A stretch of DNA of 64,000 nt from Pseudomonas putida (GTDB lineage Bacteria; Pseudomonadota; Gammaproteobacteria; Pseudomonadales; Pseudomonadaceae). The notes under the pieces are model-generated. The model searched no databases, had not been told where the DNA came from, and worked only from the letters and a program-made list of their open reading frames with translations. Shown one piece after another: positions 42,319 to 51,606 of this stretch. Every line of letters starts with the position of its first letter. The stretch's first letter is position 1. The stretch is taken from positions 4,854,001 to 4,918,000 of the forward strand of contig CP163498.1 of the NCBI GenBank assembly GCA_041071465.1, given 5' to 3'. The position numbers were made by a program, and so were the translations under genes.

Positions 42319-43889
42319 TGGAATGGCTAGCCGACCCAACGGCCTGGCTAGGCCTGTTGACGCTTATCGTCCTTGAGCTGGTGCTGGGTATCGACAACCT
42401 GGTGTTCATCGCCATCCTCGCCGACAAGTTGCCGCCTCACCAGCGTGATCGCGCACGGGTCATTGGCCTTGGCCTGGCGTTGATCATGCGTCTGGGCCTG
42501 TTGGCCAGTATTTCGTGGATGGTCACACTTACCGCGCCGCTGATCGACGTATTCGGCAAGAGCTTCTCTGGCCGTGACCTGATCATGCTGTTCGGTGGTG
42601 TATTCCTGCTGTTCAAGGCCACCATGGAGCTGCATGAACGCCTGGAGGGCCACGTGACACAGGCCAGTGGCACATTGCGCCATGCCGCGTTCTGGCCGAT
42701 CGTCGCCCAGATCGTGGTACTGGACGCAGTGTTCTCGCTGGACGCCGTGATCACGGCGGTGGGCATGGTCGATGAGCTGTCGGTGATGATGATCGCGGTG
42801 ATCTTCTCGATCGGTATCATGATCGTTGCCAGCAAGCCGCTGACCCGTTTCGTCAACGCCCACCCCACGGTAATCATGCTGTGCCTGGGCTTCCTGATGA
42901 TGATCGGTTTCAGCCTCACTGCAGAAGGCCTGGGCTTCCATATCCCGAAAGGCTACCTGTATGCGGCGATTGGCTTCTCGATCCTGATCGAGCTGTTCAA
43001 CCAGCTGGCCCGTGCCCGCCGCAAGCGCAGCTTGCAGCAGCATCGACCGCTACGCGAACGTACTGCCCATGCGGTGCTGCGCCTGCTGGGCGGCCGCCGG
43101 ATCGAAGCTGACGAGGTGGGTGAGGAAATCGCCGATCTGGTCGAAGGTGGCGAGGAACAGGTGCTGTTCGACCGCCGTGAGCGGGTAATGATCAGTGGTG
43201 TGCTGAACCTGGCAGAGCGGCCGATCCGTACGGTGATGACCGCGCGTGCCGAGGTCGATGTGATCGACCTGGCACAGCCGGCCGAGGCCATTACCCAGGC
43301 CTTGGTCAACTCGCCGTACTCGCGCCTGCCGTTGATCCGCGATGGCCGTGTGGACGAACCCTTGGGTTTTGTGCACAAGAAGGAATTGCTCAAAGAGCTA
43401 CTGTCGGGCGACCAACCCGATCTGGAAAGCATGGCCCGGGCGCCGTTGAACCTGCTGGAGAGTTTCAGCATCCTCAATGCCCTGGAGCAGATGCGTGGCC
43501 AGTCGACCCACATCGCATTCGTGGTCAACGAGTTCGGCGACTTTACCGGCCTGCTGACCATGACCGACATCCTTGAGTCGATTGCCGGTGAATTGCCGGA
43601 TGCGAGCGAGGTAGAAGGCCCCGGCATCGTTCAGGAGGGTGAAGCCTTTGTGGTCAGTGGTGCACTGAACTTGAGCCAGGTGCAGGCCCGTACAGGCTTC
43701 AGTGCCCGTGCTACCGAAGATTACCAGACCCTCGCGGGCCTGGTGATGAGCTTGCTCGACCGCCTGCCGATGGTGGGTGATCAGTTGGCCTGGAACGGCT
43801 GGATGCTGACCGTGGAGGCGGTTGAAGAGCGGCGGGTGCGCCAGGTTCGGCTTACACCGAACGGCGGCGCTGACGCAACAGGTGCTTGA
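42318..43889 (+). CDS. TerC-family membrane protein with CBS pair and CorC_HlyC domain
   Basis: This 523-residue protein resembles E. coli YoaE/YegH. The N-terminal TerC domain (1-225) has the signature [21 protein letters not shown] and a second acidic helix pair [19 protein letters not shown]; these acids line a metal path in the family. A linker leads to two CBS modules (about 295-425, [19 protein letters not shown] and [19 protein letters not shown]) and a CorC_HlyC domain (about 440-515). The likely function is export of manganese or another divalent cation, or metalation of exported enzymes. The short frame overlapping its start may control translation. It overlaps the convergent rarD by 38 nt. 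Confidence 0.9.
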   Translation: MEWLADPTAWLGLLTLIVLELVLGIDNLVFIAILADKLPPHQRDRARVIGLGLALIMRLGLLASISWMVTLTAPLIDVFGKSFSGRDLIMLFGGVFLLFKATMELHERLEGHVTQASGTLRHAAFWPIVAQIVVLDAVFSLDAVITAVGMVDELSVMMIAVIFSIGIMIVASKPLTRFVNAHPTVIMLCLGFLMMIGFSLTAEGLGFHIPKGYLYAAIGFSILIELFNQLARARRKRSLQQHRPLRERTAHAVLRLLGGRRIEADEVGEEIADLVEGGEEQVLFDRRERVMISGVLNLAERPIRTVMTARAEVDVIDLAQPAEAITQALVNSPYSRLPLIRDGRVDEPLGFVHKKELLKELLSGDQPDLESMARAPLNLLESFSILNALEQMRGQSTHIAFVVNEFGDFTGLLTMTDILESIAGELPDASEVEGPGIVQEGEAFVVSGALNLSQVQARTGFSARATEDYQTLAGLVMSLLDRLPMVGDQLAWNGWMLTVEAVEERRVRQVRLTPNGGADATGA

Positions 43890-44739
43890 AGCCTTCGAGC
43901 ACCAGCACCAGCACTGCGGCCCAGATTGGCAGGTAGGTCAACCACTGATCCGGGCCGATGGTTTCGCCCAGCAGTAATGCCACCCCCACCAGCAGCACGG
44001 GTTCGACGTAGCTGAGCAGGCCGAACAGGCTGAATGGCAACATGCGGCTGGCCAGTACGTAAGCGATCAGGGCCGAGGCGCTGATCGCCCCAAGTATCGG
44101 GATCAGCGCATACAGCCCAGGGTGTGCTTGCAGGTCGGCATTGGATAGCGGGCCCTGGATAACGAAGTACAGGGCCCACGGCAGCAGCAGGCACATGTCG
44201 CACCACAGGCCACCCAGGTGGTCGGTGCGGCAACGCCGGCGCAGCACGAAGTAGATCGGGTAACCGATCGTCACCAACAGGGTTTCCCAGGCAAAGCTGC
44301 CATTTTGGTACAGCTCGTGGCCCACGCCCAGCGCGGCGCAAGCCACCGCCACCTTCTGCAGGCGCGACAGGCGCTCGCCATACACCAGTCGCCCGGTCAG
44401 GACCATGGCCAGCGGGAGCAAGAAGTAGCCCATCGACACTTCCAGGCTACGCCCGTGCAGGGGCGCCCAGAGAAACAGCCACAGCTGCACGCCCATCAGC
44501 CACGAAGTACCGACCATGCCGAGCAACAGCACCGGCGTGCGCTTTACCCGGCCCAACAGCTCGCCGACCCGTTTCCAGTCCTTCGAGACAAGCATGAACA
44601 AGGTGAGGCAGGGCAGCGTCAACAGGGTGCGCCAGCCAAAGATTTCTTCGCCATCGAGTGGCTTGAGCAGCGAGGTATAGAAGTACATCACGGCGAACAG
44701 ACAAGACGCCATGACCGATGAAACAATGCCTTTTGACAC
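43852..44739 (-). CDS. rarD: RarD-type EamA-family permease
   Basis: This 295-residue protein has ten hydrophobic helices in two EamA repeats. The N terminus [25 protein letters not shown] and the segments [18 protein letters not shown]-type [36 protein letters not shown] and GPLTALPL-like [13 protein letters not shown] are the RarD subgroup pattern. Family members are drug/metabolite transporters of uncertain substrate, originally noted in chloramphenicol sensitivity. It overlaps the TerC gene at the 3' end by 38 nt; the EAL gene lies 33 nt upstream on the same strand, so a joint transcript is possible. Confidence 0.85.
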   Translation of the reverse strand: MSKGIVSSVMASCLFAVMYFYTSLLKPLDGEEIFGWRTLLTLPCLTLFMLVSKDWKRVGELLGRVKRTPVLLLGMVGTSWLMGVQLWLFLWAPLHGRSLEVSMGYFLLPLAMVLTGRLVYGERLSRLQKVAVACAALGVGHELYQNGSFAWETLLVTIGYPIYFVLRRRCRTDHLGGLWCDMCLLLPWALYFVIQGPLSNADLQAHPGLYALIPILGAISASALIAYVLASRMLPFSLFGLLSYVEPVLLVGVALLLGETIGPDQWLTYLPIWAAVLVLVLEGFKHLLRQRRRSV

Positions 44740-44772
44740 GAATGCCTCGAATACGGGAGTTGAGCGAGTGAA

Positions 44773-46359
44773 TCAGCCGCGCATGATCTCAGGGGCAGCG
44801 CCTTGCGGCAACTGCGCAGCGCCCGGGCGTGTGGCCAGGGCTTCAAGGAACTGGGCAGCTGGCATGGGCCTGGCGAACAGGTAACCCTGCTGGAAGTCCA
44901 CCCCATGCTCGGCCAGGTAGTCGCGCTGAATGTCGGTTTCGACACCCTCGGCTACGATGCCCAGGCCCAGCTTGGCCGACAGCTCGATGATGCTTTCGAG
45001 AATGTGCACCGACAGCGCATCGGCACCTATCATGGCGACGAAACTCTGGTCGATCTTCAGGTAGTCGACCTTGAATTGCCGAAGGTAGTTGAGGCTCGAC
45101 TGGCCGGTGCCGAAGTCGTCGAGGGCAATCATTACGCCCATGGCATGCAGTTTTTCGAACAGTTCGAGGGCCACGGGCGTGGGTTCGATCAGTTTGCGCT
45201 CGGTCAGCTCCAGGGTGAGTACCACCCGGCCGGGCGGAAAGTGTTGCAGGAACGTACGGCAGTCATCCAGCAACCTGAGATCGCGGCAATGGTCCGCGGT
45301 GATGTTGATACCAACATGAAAGCCGTCCTCCATCAGCCCGGCATAAGGTGCCAGGCTTTGCGCGGTATGCGTCATCAGCGCCCGGGTCATGGCGACAATC
45401 TGCCCGCTGTGTTCTGCATATGGGATGAACAGGTCAGGGCGAACCAGGCCTTCTCGTGGATGATTCCAGCGCATCAGCACTTCGGCGCCGGCCCAGCGGT
45501 AATCGCCTTTGCGTACCACCGGCTGGAAGTACGGCAGAAACTCATCGGCCTGCAGGGCGCGATCCAGTTCGGCACGGGGGGAGGTGACGCGACGAATCTG
45601 CCAGCGGCATGCCAGCGCCGCCACAACCCCCAGCACCAGCAGCAGGCTGAGCAGGGCCGGGTAGTGGCTGCGTAACAGTTGGCCTTGCTTGTTGGCGCTG
45701 TAGCCGCCCTGCACGCTAAACGGGTATCGCGTGGAGCCTAGCAACACGTTGGCGCTGGAGGCGGCAGGTGGTACGCCTTTGTGCACCACTCCGTCTTTGC
45801 CCATCCAGGCGTCGCCGACGCGGATTTGCAGTTCTTCATCGGGGCCGATCAGGCGCAATGCCGTCAGCAGGTGGTCGCCATCCACCGTGGTGATTGCACC
45901 GTGGTCACCATCGCTGGCACGGTATACCAGTAGCGGGTGGCCAGGCGTAACCGAATTGCCGTCCATCAGCCATAGCTTGCCGTCTACGTAGTCGGCTGCA
46001 TTGACCGGTTCCTCGAACTCGCCGAACAACGAGGTGCAATAAAGGTTGTTGTGCCTGAACAGGTTGGTCGAGCGCACGAAGGCATTGCGGGTAACCTGGG
46101 CCCGCAACGTGAGCTGGGCTTGATCGCAAGCGCTGCCAGCCAGGGGCAGCAGCGCATTGGCAGCAGCGGACAGGTTGTCGAGGATGCGCTCGACGTGCTC
46201 CACCGCCTGCCGGGTGGTGGCCTGGCTACTGGCTTGCATTTCGCGCTCGATCTGCCAGTTCATCACGCCCAGGCCGCACATTACCGGCAGTACGCCGACG
46301 ACCCAGGGCAACAGGGTACGCCAGCTGAGCGCGGCGCGGCGTTTGGTGGTGAGGGGCAT
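44773..46359 (-). CDS. CSS-motif periplasmic sensor with EAL c-di-GMP phosphodiesterase domain
   Basis: This 528-residue protein has TM1 near residues 13-33, a periplasmic CSS-type domain with Cys78 and Cys108 (here CTS), TM2 near 235-255 and a cytoplasmic EAL domain. The EAL signature reads EVLMRW; Mg-binding and catalytic motifs NITADHC, LELTERKLIEP, ALDDFGTGQSS, LKID, AEGVET and QGYLFARP are intact, so activity is expected. Redox- or DsbA/B-controlled proteolysis governs relatives such as PdeC. The ATG 30 codons inside the open frame was chosen, since the longer version precedes TM1 with unlikely sequence. A shorter CSS-only paralogue lies on the other side of hpd. Confidence 0.88.
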   Translation of the reverse strand: MPLTTKRRAALSWRTLLPWVVGVLPVMCGLGVMNWQIEREMQASSQATTRQAVEHVERILDNLSAAANALLPLAGSACDQAQLTLRAQVTRNAFVRSTNLFRHNNLYCTSLFGEFEEPVNAADYVDGKLWLMDGNSVTPGHPLLVYRASDGDHGAITTVDGDHLLTALRLIGPDEELQIRVGDAWMGKDGVVHKGVPPAASSANVLLGSTRYPFSVQGGYSANKQGQLLRSHYPALLSLLLVLGVVAALACRWQIRRVTSPRAELDRALQADEFLPYFQPVVRKGDYRWAGAEVLMRWNHPREGLVRPDLFIPYAEHSGQIVAMTRALMTHTAQSLAPYAGLMEDGFHVGINITADHCRDLRLLDDCRTFLQHFPPGRVVLTLELTERKLIEPTPVALELFEKLHAMGVMIALDDFGTGQSSLNYLRQFKVDYLKIDQSFVAMIGADALSVHILESIIELSAKLGLGIVAEGVETDIQRDYLAEHGVDFQQGYLFARPMPAAQFLEALATRPGAAQLPQGAAPEIMRG

Positions 46360-46659
46360 GCTGACCTGACTACTATGAGGGATAAACGAGAGGATAGCCG
46401 TTTGCCTGACCGTGCGAGCAACTAAAACGCGACAAAAATTTTTACGCAATGTAGAATCGGTTTACGAATACAACAATAAGGTCCTTCATTTCCGAAGGAT
46501 CAAGCCCGCCGAGAATGGGTCCATATGACATACCATGGGTTCAAGCTGATCATAGGTGGCTTCCTCGCTCGCAGCGTGCGGGGCATCCCGTGCTCACCGC
46601 CGTTTTTGTTCCGCATCCCACGCAATCAATAATATTTCGCTGCAGATGAGGACACGAAC
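46360..46659. other. Divergent intergenic region upstream of hpd
   Basis: These 300 nt contain an A/T-rich core (46425-46485, GACAAAAATTTTTACGC) and a small inverted repeat TCCTTC-ATTTCC-GAAGGA at 46482-46499. hpd has GAGGA 8 nt before its ATG. I see no gene or terminator; the region presumably holds the promoters of hpd and of the divergent EAL gene. Confidence 0.55.
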
Positions 46660-47735
46660 ATGGCTGATATCTTCGACAATCCAATGGGCCTGATGGGCTT
46701 CGAATTCATCGAACTGGCTTCGCCGACCCCTGGCGTACTTGAGCCGGTCTTCCAGATACTGGGTTTCACCAAGGTGGCTACCCACCGCTCCAAAGATGTG
46801 CACCTCTACCGTCAGGGTGGCATCAATCTGATTTTGAACAACGAGCCCAAAAGCATCGCCTCGTATTTCGCGGCTGAGCACGGCCCGTCTGTCTGTGGTA
46901 TGGCATTCCGTGTACGCAATGCCCATGAAGCCTATGCCCGTGCCCTCGAATTGGGCGCCCAGCCGGTGGAAATCGAAACCGGCCGATGGAACTGCGTCTG
47001 CCAGCGATCAAGGGTATTGGTGGCGCACCGCTTTACCTGATCGACCGTTTCGAGGAAGGCAGCTCGATCTACGACATCGACTTCAACTTCATCGAAGGCG
47101 TGGACCGCAACCCGGTGGGTGCCGGCCTGAAAATCATCGACCACCTCACCCACAACGTCTACCGCGGACGCATGGCCTACTGGGCCGGCTTCTACGAGAA
47201 GCTGTTCAACTTCCGTGAAATCCGTTACTTCGATATCAAGGGTGAGTACACCGGCCTGACGTCCAAGGCCATGACCGCTCCTGATGGCATGATCCGCATC
47301 CCGCTCAACGAAGAGTCCTCCAAGGGTGCCGGGCAGATCGAAGAGTTCCTGATGCAGTTCAACGGCGAAGGCATCCAGCACGTGGCCTTCCTGACTGATG
47401 ACCTGCTCAAGACCTGGGATGCCCTGAAGGGCTTCGGTATGCGCTTCATGACCGCGCCACCGCAAACCTACTACGAAATGCTGGAAGAGCGCCTGCCTGG
47501 CCATGGCGAGCCGGTCGATCAACTGCAAGCGCGTGGCATCCTTCTCGATGGCGCCTCGCAGCCCGGCGACAAGCGCCTGCTGCTGCAGATTTTCTCGGAA
47601 ACCTTGCTTGGGCCGGTGTTCTTCGAGTTCATCCAGCGCAAAGGTGACGACGGCTTTGGTGAAGGCAACTTCAAGGCGTTGTTCGAATCCATCGAACGGG
47701 ACCAAGTTCGCCGTGGTGTACTGAGCACCGACTGA
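46660..47735 (+). pseudogene. hpd: 4-hydroxyphenylpyruvate dioxygenase, one frameshift as sequenced
   Basis: Fe(II) enzyme converting 4-hydroxyphenylpyruvate to homogentisate in tyrosine breakdown. It begins [29 protein letters not shown]. The second VOC repeat has the metal residues in [35 protein letters not shown] and [29 protein letters not shown] (His, His and Glu). The frame breaks at 46983-46984: ACCGGCCGATGG should be ACCGGCCCGATGG, giving [14 protein letters not shown]. With one C restored it encodes 358 residues, the normal P. putida length. A consensus error is likely. It stands alone, flanked by two CSS-domain genes. Confidence 0.92.
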
Positions 47736-47759
47736 TGCCGCTCTGGGTAGCGCCTGCCT

Positions 47760-48566
47760 TCATGGGTTGTTGGCGGCGCTCTCAGGCTTGCAGGAGCGGG
47801 TCCTGAACAGGCCCAGATACACGATCAAGCTGGTCGCGATCCCCACCAACATCAACGAAGGCAGGATCTGCAGCATGGACTGGCGTATTTCCTGGGCGGT
47901 GAAACCCTGTGCATAGCCGCCTTTGATTCTGTATCCATACTTGGCCGACAAGGCGTTGGCCAAGAACTCGGACTGCGAGGGGGGCTGTGCGTCACGGCTA
48001 TCACCCTTGCTCCAGATATAGCGATCGTCGAACTCCACTACCAGTGTCAGCCCATCCTGAAAAGCATCCAGTTCATTGCGCAGCTGTGAGGCATACGCGG
48101 TCACGATTACGCCGACGCCATTGCTTTGCAGGTAGAAGTTGACCAGCAGTTTGCGGCGGTTGTCGGGTTGCCCATAAGACAGTTCGACCTGTTGGCCCGA
48201 CAGCGTCAAGGACGACAAGTAGTCCATTGAGCCTGAAGCGCTGCTGCAGTAAGCTTCATTGTCCTCCACCAAGGTCAATGACCTGAGCATGGAGCGGCTG
48301 ACAACCTGGTCCTGTAAAACGCTTCTGACGTTTTCGCAGGGCTTGCCGGCAAGTGGCAATGCGCGATGGGCAGCCTCGCTCAGCCTGTTCAGCGCCTGAT
48401 CGATGCTGAACACCGCTTCCCGAACCGAGATGTTCGCGTTTTCCGCAAGTTTCATTTCCAGTTGAACAATCATTACCAGCAAACCGGAAATCACAGGTAC
48501 AAGGCCCACAGTGGTGAGTAGCAGCAGCTCCCGCATGCGGCGCCCGGCGTGCAAGATTTTCAACAT
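47760..48566 (-). CDS. CSS-motif periplasmic sensor without EAL domain
   Basis: This 268-residue protein has TM1 at about residues 14-36, a periplasmic domain with Cys77 and the CSS motif at Cys107-Ser-Ser, and TM2 at about 230-250, ending soon after with only ~15 cytoplasmic residues. It parallels the sensor half of the EAL protein on the other side of hpd (PLAGxxC, then C[ST]S; a KYGYRIKGGYAQG segment where that one has RYPFSVQGGYSAN). There is no room for a lost EAL domain before hpd and no frameshift is apparent, so it is a genuine short form. It might act as a partner or decoy for CSS-EAL proteins. Confidence 0.75.
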   Translation of the reverse strand: MLKILHAGRRMRELLLLTTVGLVPVISGLLVMIVQLEMKLAENANISVREAVFSIDQALNRLSEAAHRALPLAGKPCENVRSVLQDQVVSRSMLRSLTLVEDNEAYCSSASGSMDYLSSLTLSGQQVELSYGQPDNRRKLLVNFYLQSNGVGVIVTAYASQLRNELDAFQDGLTLVVEFDDRYIWSKGDSRDAQPPSQSEFLANALSAKYGYRIKGGYAQGFTAQEIRQSMLQILPSLMLVGIATSLIVYLGLFRTRSCKPESAANNP

Positions 48567-48699
48567 AGGACAAGGGTTCTCCGGCCCGAAGCTGTTCGCG
48601 TTGAACAGCTGAGCCTTGAGCCTATGTTTTCAATGAGCTGCCTGCTGTAGTCCGCGTGCAGTCTGCTCGATAGGAAACCAACAAGGTTAATGTAAGGTT

Positions 48700-49386
48700 T
48701 TACTTGCCCTGGAGTTTCGCGAGGACTTTTTCGGCGAGCAGCGCGGTAGAGGCAGGGTTCTGCCCGGTGATCAGTCGACCATCATCGACCACGTATGGCT
48801 TCCATGGATCGTCATGCTTGCTGTACACGCCGCCACGGCCACCCAACTCGTTTTCTGTCAGGAATGGCACCACGTTGTCCAACTCGACCAGTTTTTCCTC
48901 GATATTGGAAAAGCCGGTTACCTTCCGATCTTTCAGCAGCAGGCTATTGTCGCTGAGCTTGATGTTCAGCAGGCCGACCACACCGTGGCACACTGCGGCA
49001 ACAATGCCGCCATTTTCGTAGACCTTGCGTGCCAGCTCCTGCAGCGGTTGGTTTTCGGCAAAGTCATACATCACTCCGTGCCCGCCTGTGTAGTAGATGA
49101 CGCTGTATTCTTCGGCCTTTACCTGGCCAGGGCTAAAGGTGCTGCCCAGGCGATTCATGAAGCCCTTGTCGTCATACCATTGCCAGTCCAGGTCGGGGGC
49201 CATCTGCAGGCTGTGTGGGTCGATGGGGATGTAGCCGCCCTGTGGGCTGACATAATCGACCGTGTAGCCGGCCTTTTCGACCTTCTCGACAAAGTGCACC
49301 GCTTCGCCCAGCCACAGCCCGGTCGCCCGACTCAGCGTCGGATACTTGGCTGTATTGGTCAGTACTACCAGTATTTTCTTGCTCAT
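48700..49386 (-). CDS. DJ-1/PfpI-family (Hsp31-like) glutamine amidotransferase-like protein
   Basis: This 228-residue protein has the DJ-1/PfpI fold: KKILVVLTNTAKYP at the start, the glutamate-bearing GLWLGEAVHF, YYTGGHGVMYDF and the nucleophile elbow AAVCHGVVGLL with the catalytic Cys at about residue 138. Length and the PQGGYIPIDPHSLQMAPDLDWQWYDD insertion match the Hsp31 branch. Relatives are glyoxalase III or chaperone-like stress proteins. The ATG with GGGAG 7 nt upstream was used. It diverges from a hybrid histidine kinase gene across 60 nt. Confidence 0.9.
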   Translation of the reverse strand: MSKKILVVLTNTAKYPTLSRATGLWLGEAVHFVEKVEKAGYTVDYVSPQGGYIPIDPHSLQMAPDLDWQWYDDKGFMNRLGSTFSPGQVKAEEYSVIYYTGGHGVMYDFAENQPLQELARKVYENGGIVAAVCHGVVGLLNIKLSDNSLLLKDRKVTGFSNIEEKLVELDNVVPFLTENELGGRGGVYSKHDDPWKPYVVDDGRLITGQNPASTALLAEKVLAKLQGK

Positions 49387-49446
49387 GACCACGCTCCCGT
49401 CGGCAACCTGAATGGGCCGTTGCTCCCTGGCCCGAGGAAAAACCTA

Positions 49447-51600
49447 ATGAGCATAGCTGCCACCAGCCAGGGCGTCATGGTGTGCGATGCATGCTGTGCT
49501 AAGTTGAATGAATTCACAGCTGGAGCCACGACATTGATCGCAAACGGTACGCCACGCGAGCCTGTACCGCAGGCTATACGGCAGTCGCTTGTTTCGTCAT
49601 CGATCAAGCCGATGGGGGAACGCATCGCCCAGTTCGAGTGGGGGCATACCTCGCTCGGGCCATTGCCGCGCTGGCCGGCTTCATTGCGCATTGCTGTAGA
49701 CATGATGCACTTGTCGCCGTTCCCGTGTGCGGTGGTCTGGGGGCCTGACCTCTGTGTGGTGCACAACGATGGCTATCGGGCGCTGCGGGCTGTTACCCAT
49801 GATGCGCTGGGTAAGACGTTCGATGCCCTTTGGCATGATGTCTGGCCAGCAGTGGGGCCTTGGGTGTTCAACGTACTTGAGGGGCGCTCGAGTTTCGTCG
49901 AGGACCCACCCCTGCGAATCGTCCGGGGCGAAGGCGCCGAGCCGCTATGGTGCGCGTTCGGTTATGCCCCCCTGCATGATGAACTCGGTAACGTGGCCGG
50001 GTTTCTGCATACGGTGATCGAAACCACGGCCAGCGTCGAGGCGCACCGTCACTGGCGTGAGCAGGCGCAGGGATTTGAACGGCAGGTCGAGCGCCATGTG
50101 GCCGAGCGCGAGCAGTTCTGGCAGCTGTCGCGCGACGCCATAATGACGATTACCCCGGAACTGAAACTGCATGCCGCCAACCCGGCCTGGCACCGCATTT
50201 TGGGATGGCCTCAAGAACAGGTGCAGGACATACCGATACTGGAGCTGGTTCACCCCGCCGATCGTGTCGAAGTGCAAGTGGCAGTGTCGGGGCTACTGCA
50301 AGACAGTCATGCGGAACAGATCGAGACCCGTCTGCGCCACCGCGATGGTCACTACCACTGGTTTTGCTGGAGTGCGCGGTTTGATGGCAGCCTTCTGAAC
50401 GTGGTTGGCCGGGACATTACCGCAGAGCGCGAAGAGGCTGCACGTCAGTCCGAGGCGCTGATGCGCAGCAGCGAGCGTATGGAGGTGGTAGGCCAGTTGG
50501 CGGGCGGCATGGGCCATGAAATGAACAACTTGCTGTCCGGTATTGGTGGCAGCCTCGAATTGCTGCAGCGGCGCCTGCAGGACGGGCGCCTGGAGCGAGT
50601 GGAGGCCTATGTGGAGGTCGCGCGTGACTCAGTGCAGCGTGCGATGGAACTGACTCATCGCTTGCTTGCGTTTTCTCGCCATCAGCCGTTGGCACCTGGA
50701 CCGCTGAATTTCAATCGGCAGTTACGTCAGAGCGAGCCGCTGTTATTGCAGGCGCTGGGGGCAGAGATGCGTTTGCACTGGCAACTGGATGTTGCGCACT
50801 GGGCGGTGAACTTGGACGTGCGCCAGCTTGAAAATGCGCTGATCAATTTGTGCGCCAATGCCCGTGAGGCATGCCTGGCGCAAGGCAATGTCACCATCAG
50901 CAGCGTCAACGAACGGCTGATTGCCTTTTTCCCGGATGAGGGTGGCTTGCCCCCAGGCGACTACGTGGCTTTGCATGTCGAGGACGATGGCCATGGCATG
51001 GCGGCGGTAGATATCCCCAGGGCATTTGAACCGTTCTTCACCACCAAACCCGTCGGGCGTGGGTCCGGCCTTGGTTTGTCGATGGTTTATGGCTTTGTCG
51101 GCCAGTCGGGCGGGTATGCCTGGATCGAGTCGACCCAGGGAAAGGGCACCAAGGTTTCCATGCTTTTCCCTCGGTGCCATGAGCCGGTACCGGACGAAGT
51201 CACGCCGGCACCGCGTCCGCAGCGTATGGCAAGAGGCGAGCGCCTGCTGTTGGTCGATGATGAGCTTAACTTGCGCGCGGTGATGCGCGAATACCTGACT
51301 GAGCGTGGTTTCAACGTGACCGACGTGGGCGATGCCAATACTGCGCTGGACCGCTTCCGCCATGGCGGCCCCTTCGATTTGGTAATCACCGACATCGGCC
51401 TGCCGGGTGGTTTCAGTGGCCGGCAAGTGGCCAAGGCCATGCGCATGCAACTTGAACAGCAGAAGATTCTGTTTATCACAGGCTATGCGGATCAGCCGAT
51501 TGAAGCGCAACTGCTCGGCCAGCCGGGCACGGCGTTAATGAACAAACCGTTCTCGTTGGCGGACCTTGCCGACGAAGCGATACGCATGCTTGATGAGTAG
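49447..51600 (+). CDS. Hybrid sensor histidine kinase with PAS domains and C-terminal receiver
   Basis: This 717-residue protein has no obvious membrane segment. A GAF/PAS-like region (about 55-200; SPFPCAVVWGPDLCVVHNDGY) is followed by a PAS domain (about 215-335; LKLHAANPAWHRILGWP). The kinase core has phospho-His357 in GGMGHEMNNLL, the N-box LINLCANAREAC and G boxes EDDGHGM and GRGSGLGLSMVYGF. The C-terminal receiver has D649 in LVITDIGLPGG. It belongs to the soluble blue-light/PAS hybrid kinase group common in Pseudomonas. GAGGAAA upstream of the chosen ATG supports the start. It is convergent, 6 nt apart, with a second hybrid kinase of similar design. Confidence 0.88.
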   Translation: MSIAATSQGVMVCDACCAKLNEFTAGATTLIANGTPREPVPQAIRQSLVSSSIKPMGERIAQFEWGHTSLGPLPRWPASLRIAVDMMHLSPFPCAVVWGPDLCVVHNDGYRALRAVTHDALGKTFDALWHDVWPAVGPWVFNVLEGRSSFVEDPPLRIVRGEGAEPLWCAFGYAPLHDELGNVAGFLHTVIETTASVEAHRHWREQAQGFERQVERHVAEREQFWQLSRDAIMTITPELKLHAANPAWHRILGWPQEQVQDIPILELVHPADRVEVQVAVSGLLQDSHAEQIETRLRHRDGHYHWFCWSARFDGSLLNVVGRDITAEREEAARQSEALMRSSERMEVVGQLAGGMGHEMNNLLSGIGGSLELLQRRLQDGRLERVEAYVEVARDSVQRAMELTHRLLAFSRHQPLAPGPLNFNRQLRQSEPLLLQALGAEMRLHWQLDVAHWAVNLDVRQLENALINLCANAREACLAQGNVTISSVNERLIAFFPDEGGLPPGDYVALHVEDDGHGMAAVDIPRAFEPFFTTKPVGRGSGLGLSMVYGFVGQSGGYAWIESTQGKGTKVSMLFPRCHEPVPDEVTPAPRPQRMARGERLLLVDDELNLRAVMREYLTERGFNVTDVGDANTALDRFRHGGPFDLVITDIGLPGGFSGRQVAKAMRMQLEQQKILFITGYADQPIEAQLLGQPGTALMNKPFSLADLADEAIRMLDE

Positions 51601-51606
51601 GGCGCT

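Noticed and set aside
47760..48566. CSS-only gene as a frameshifted CSS-EAL gene
   Set aside because: Only 24 nt separate its stop from hpd, and no EAL residues are visible in any frame there, so it is a true short gene.
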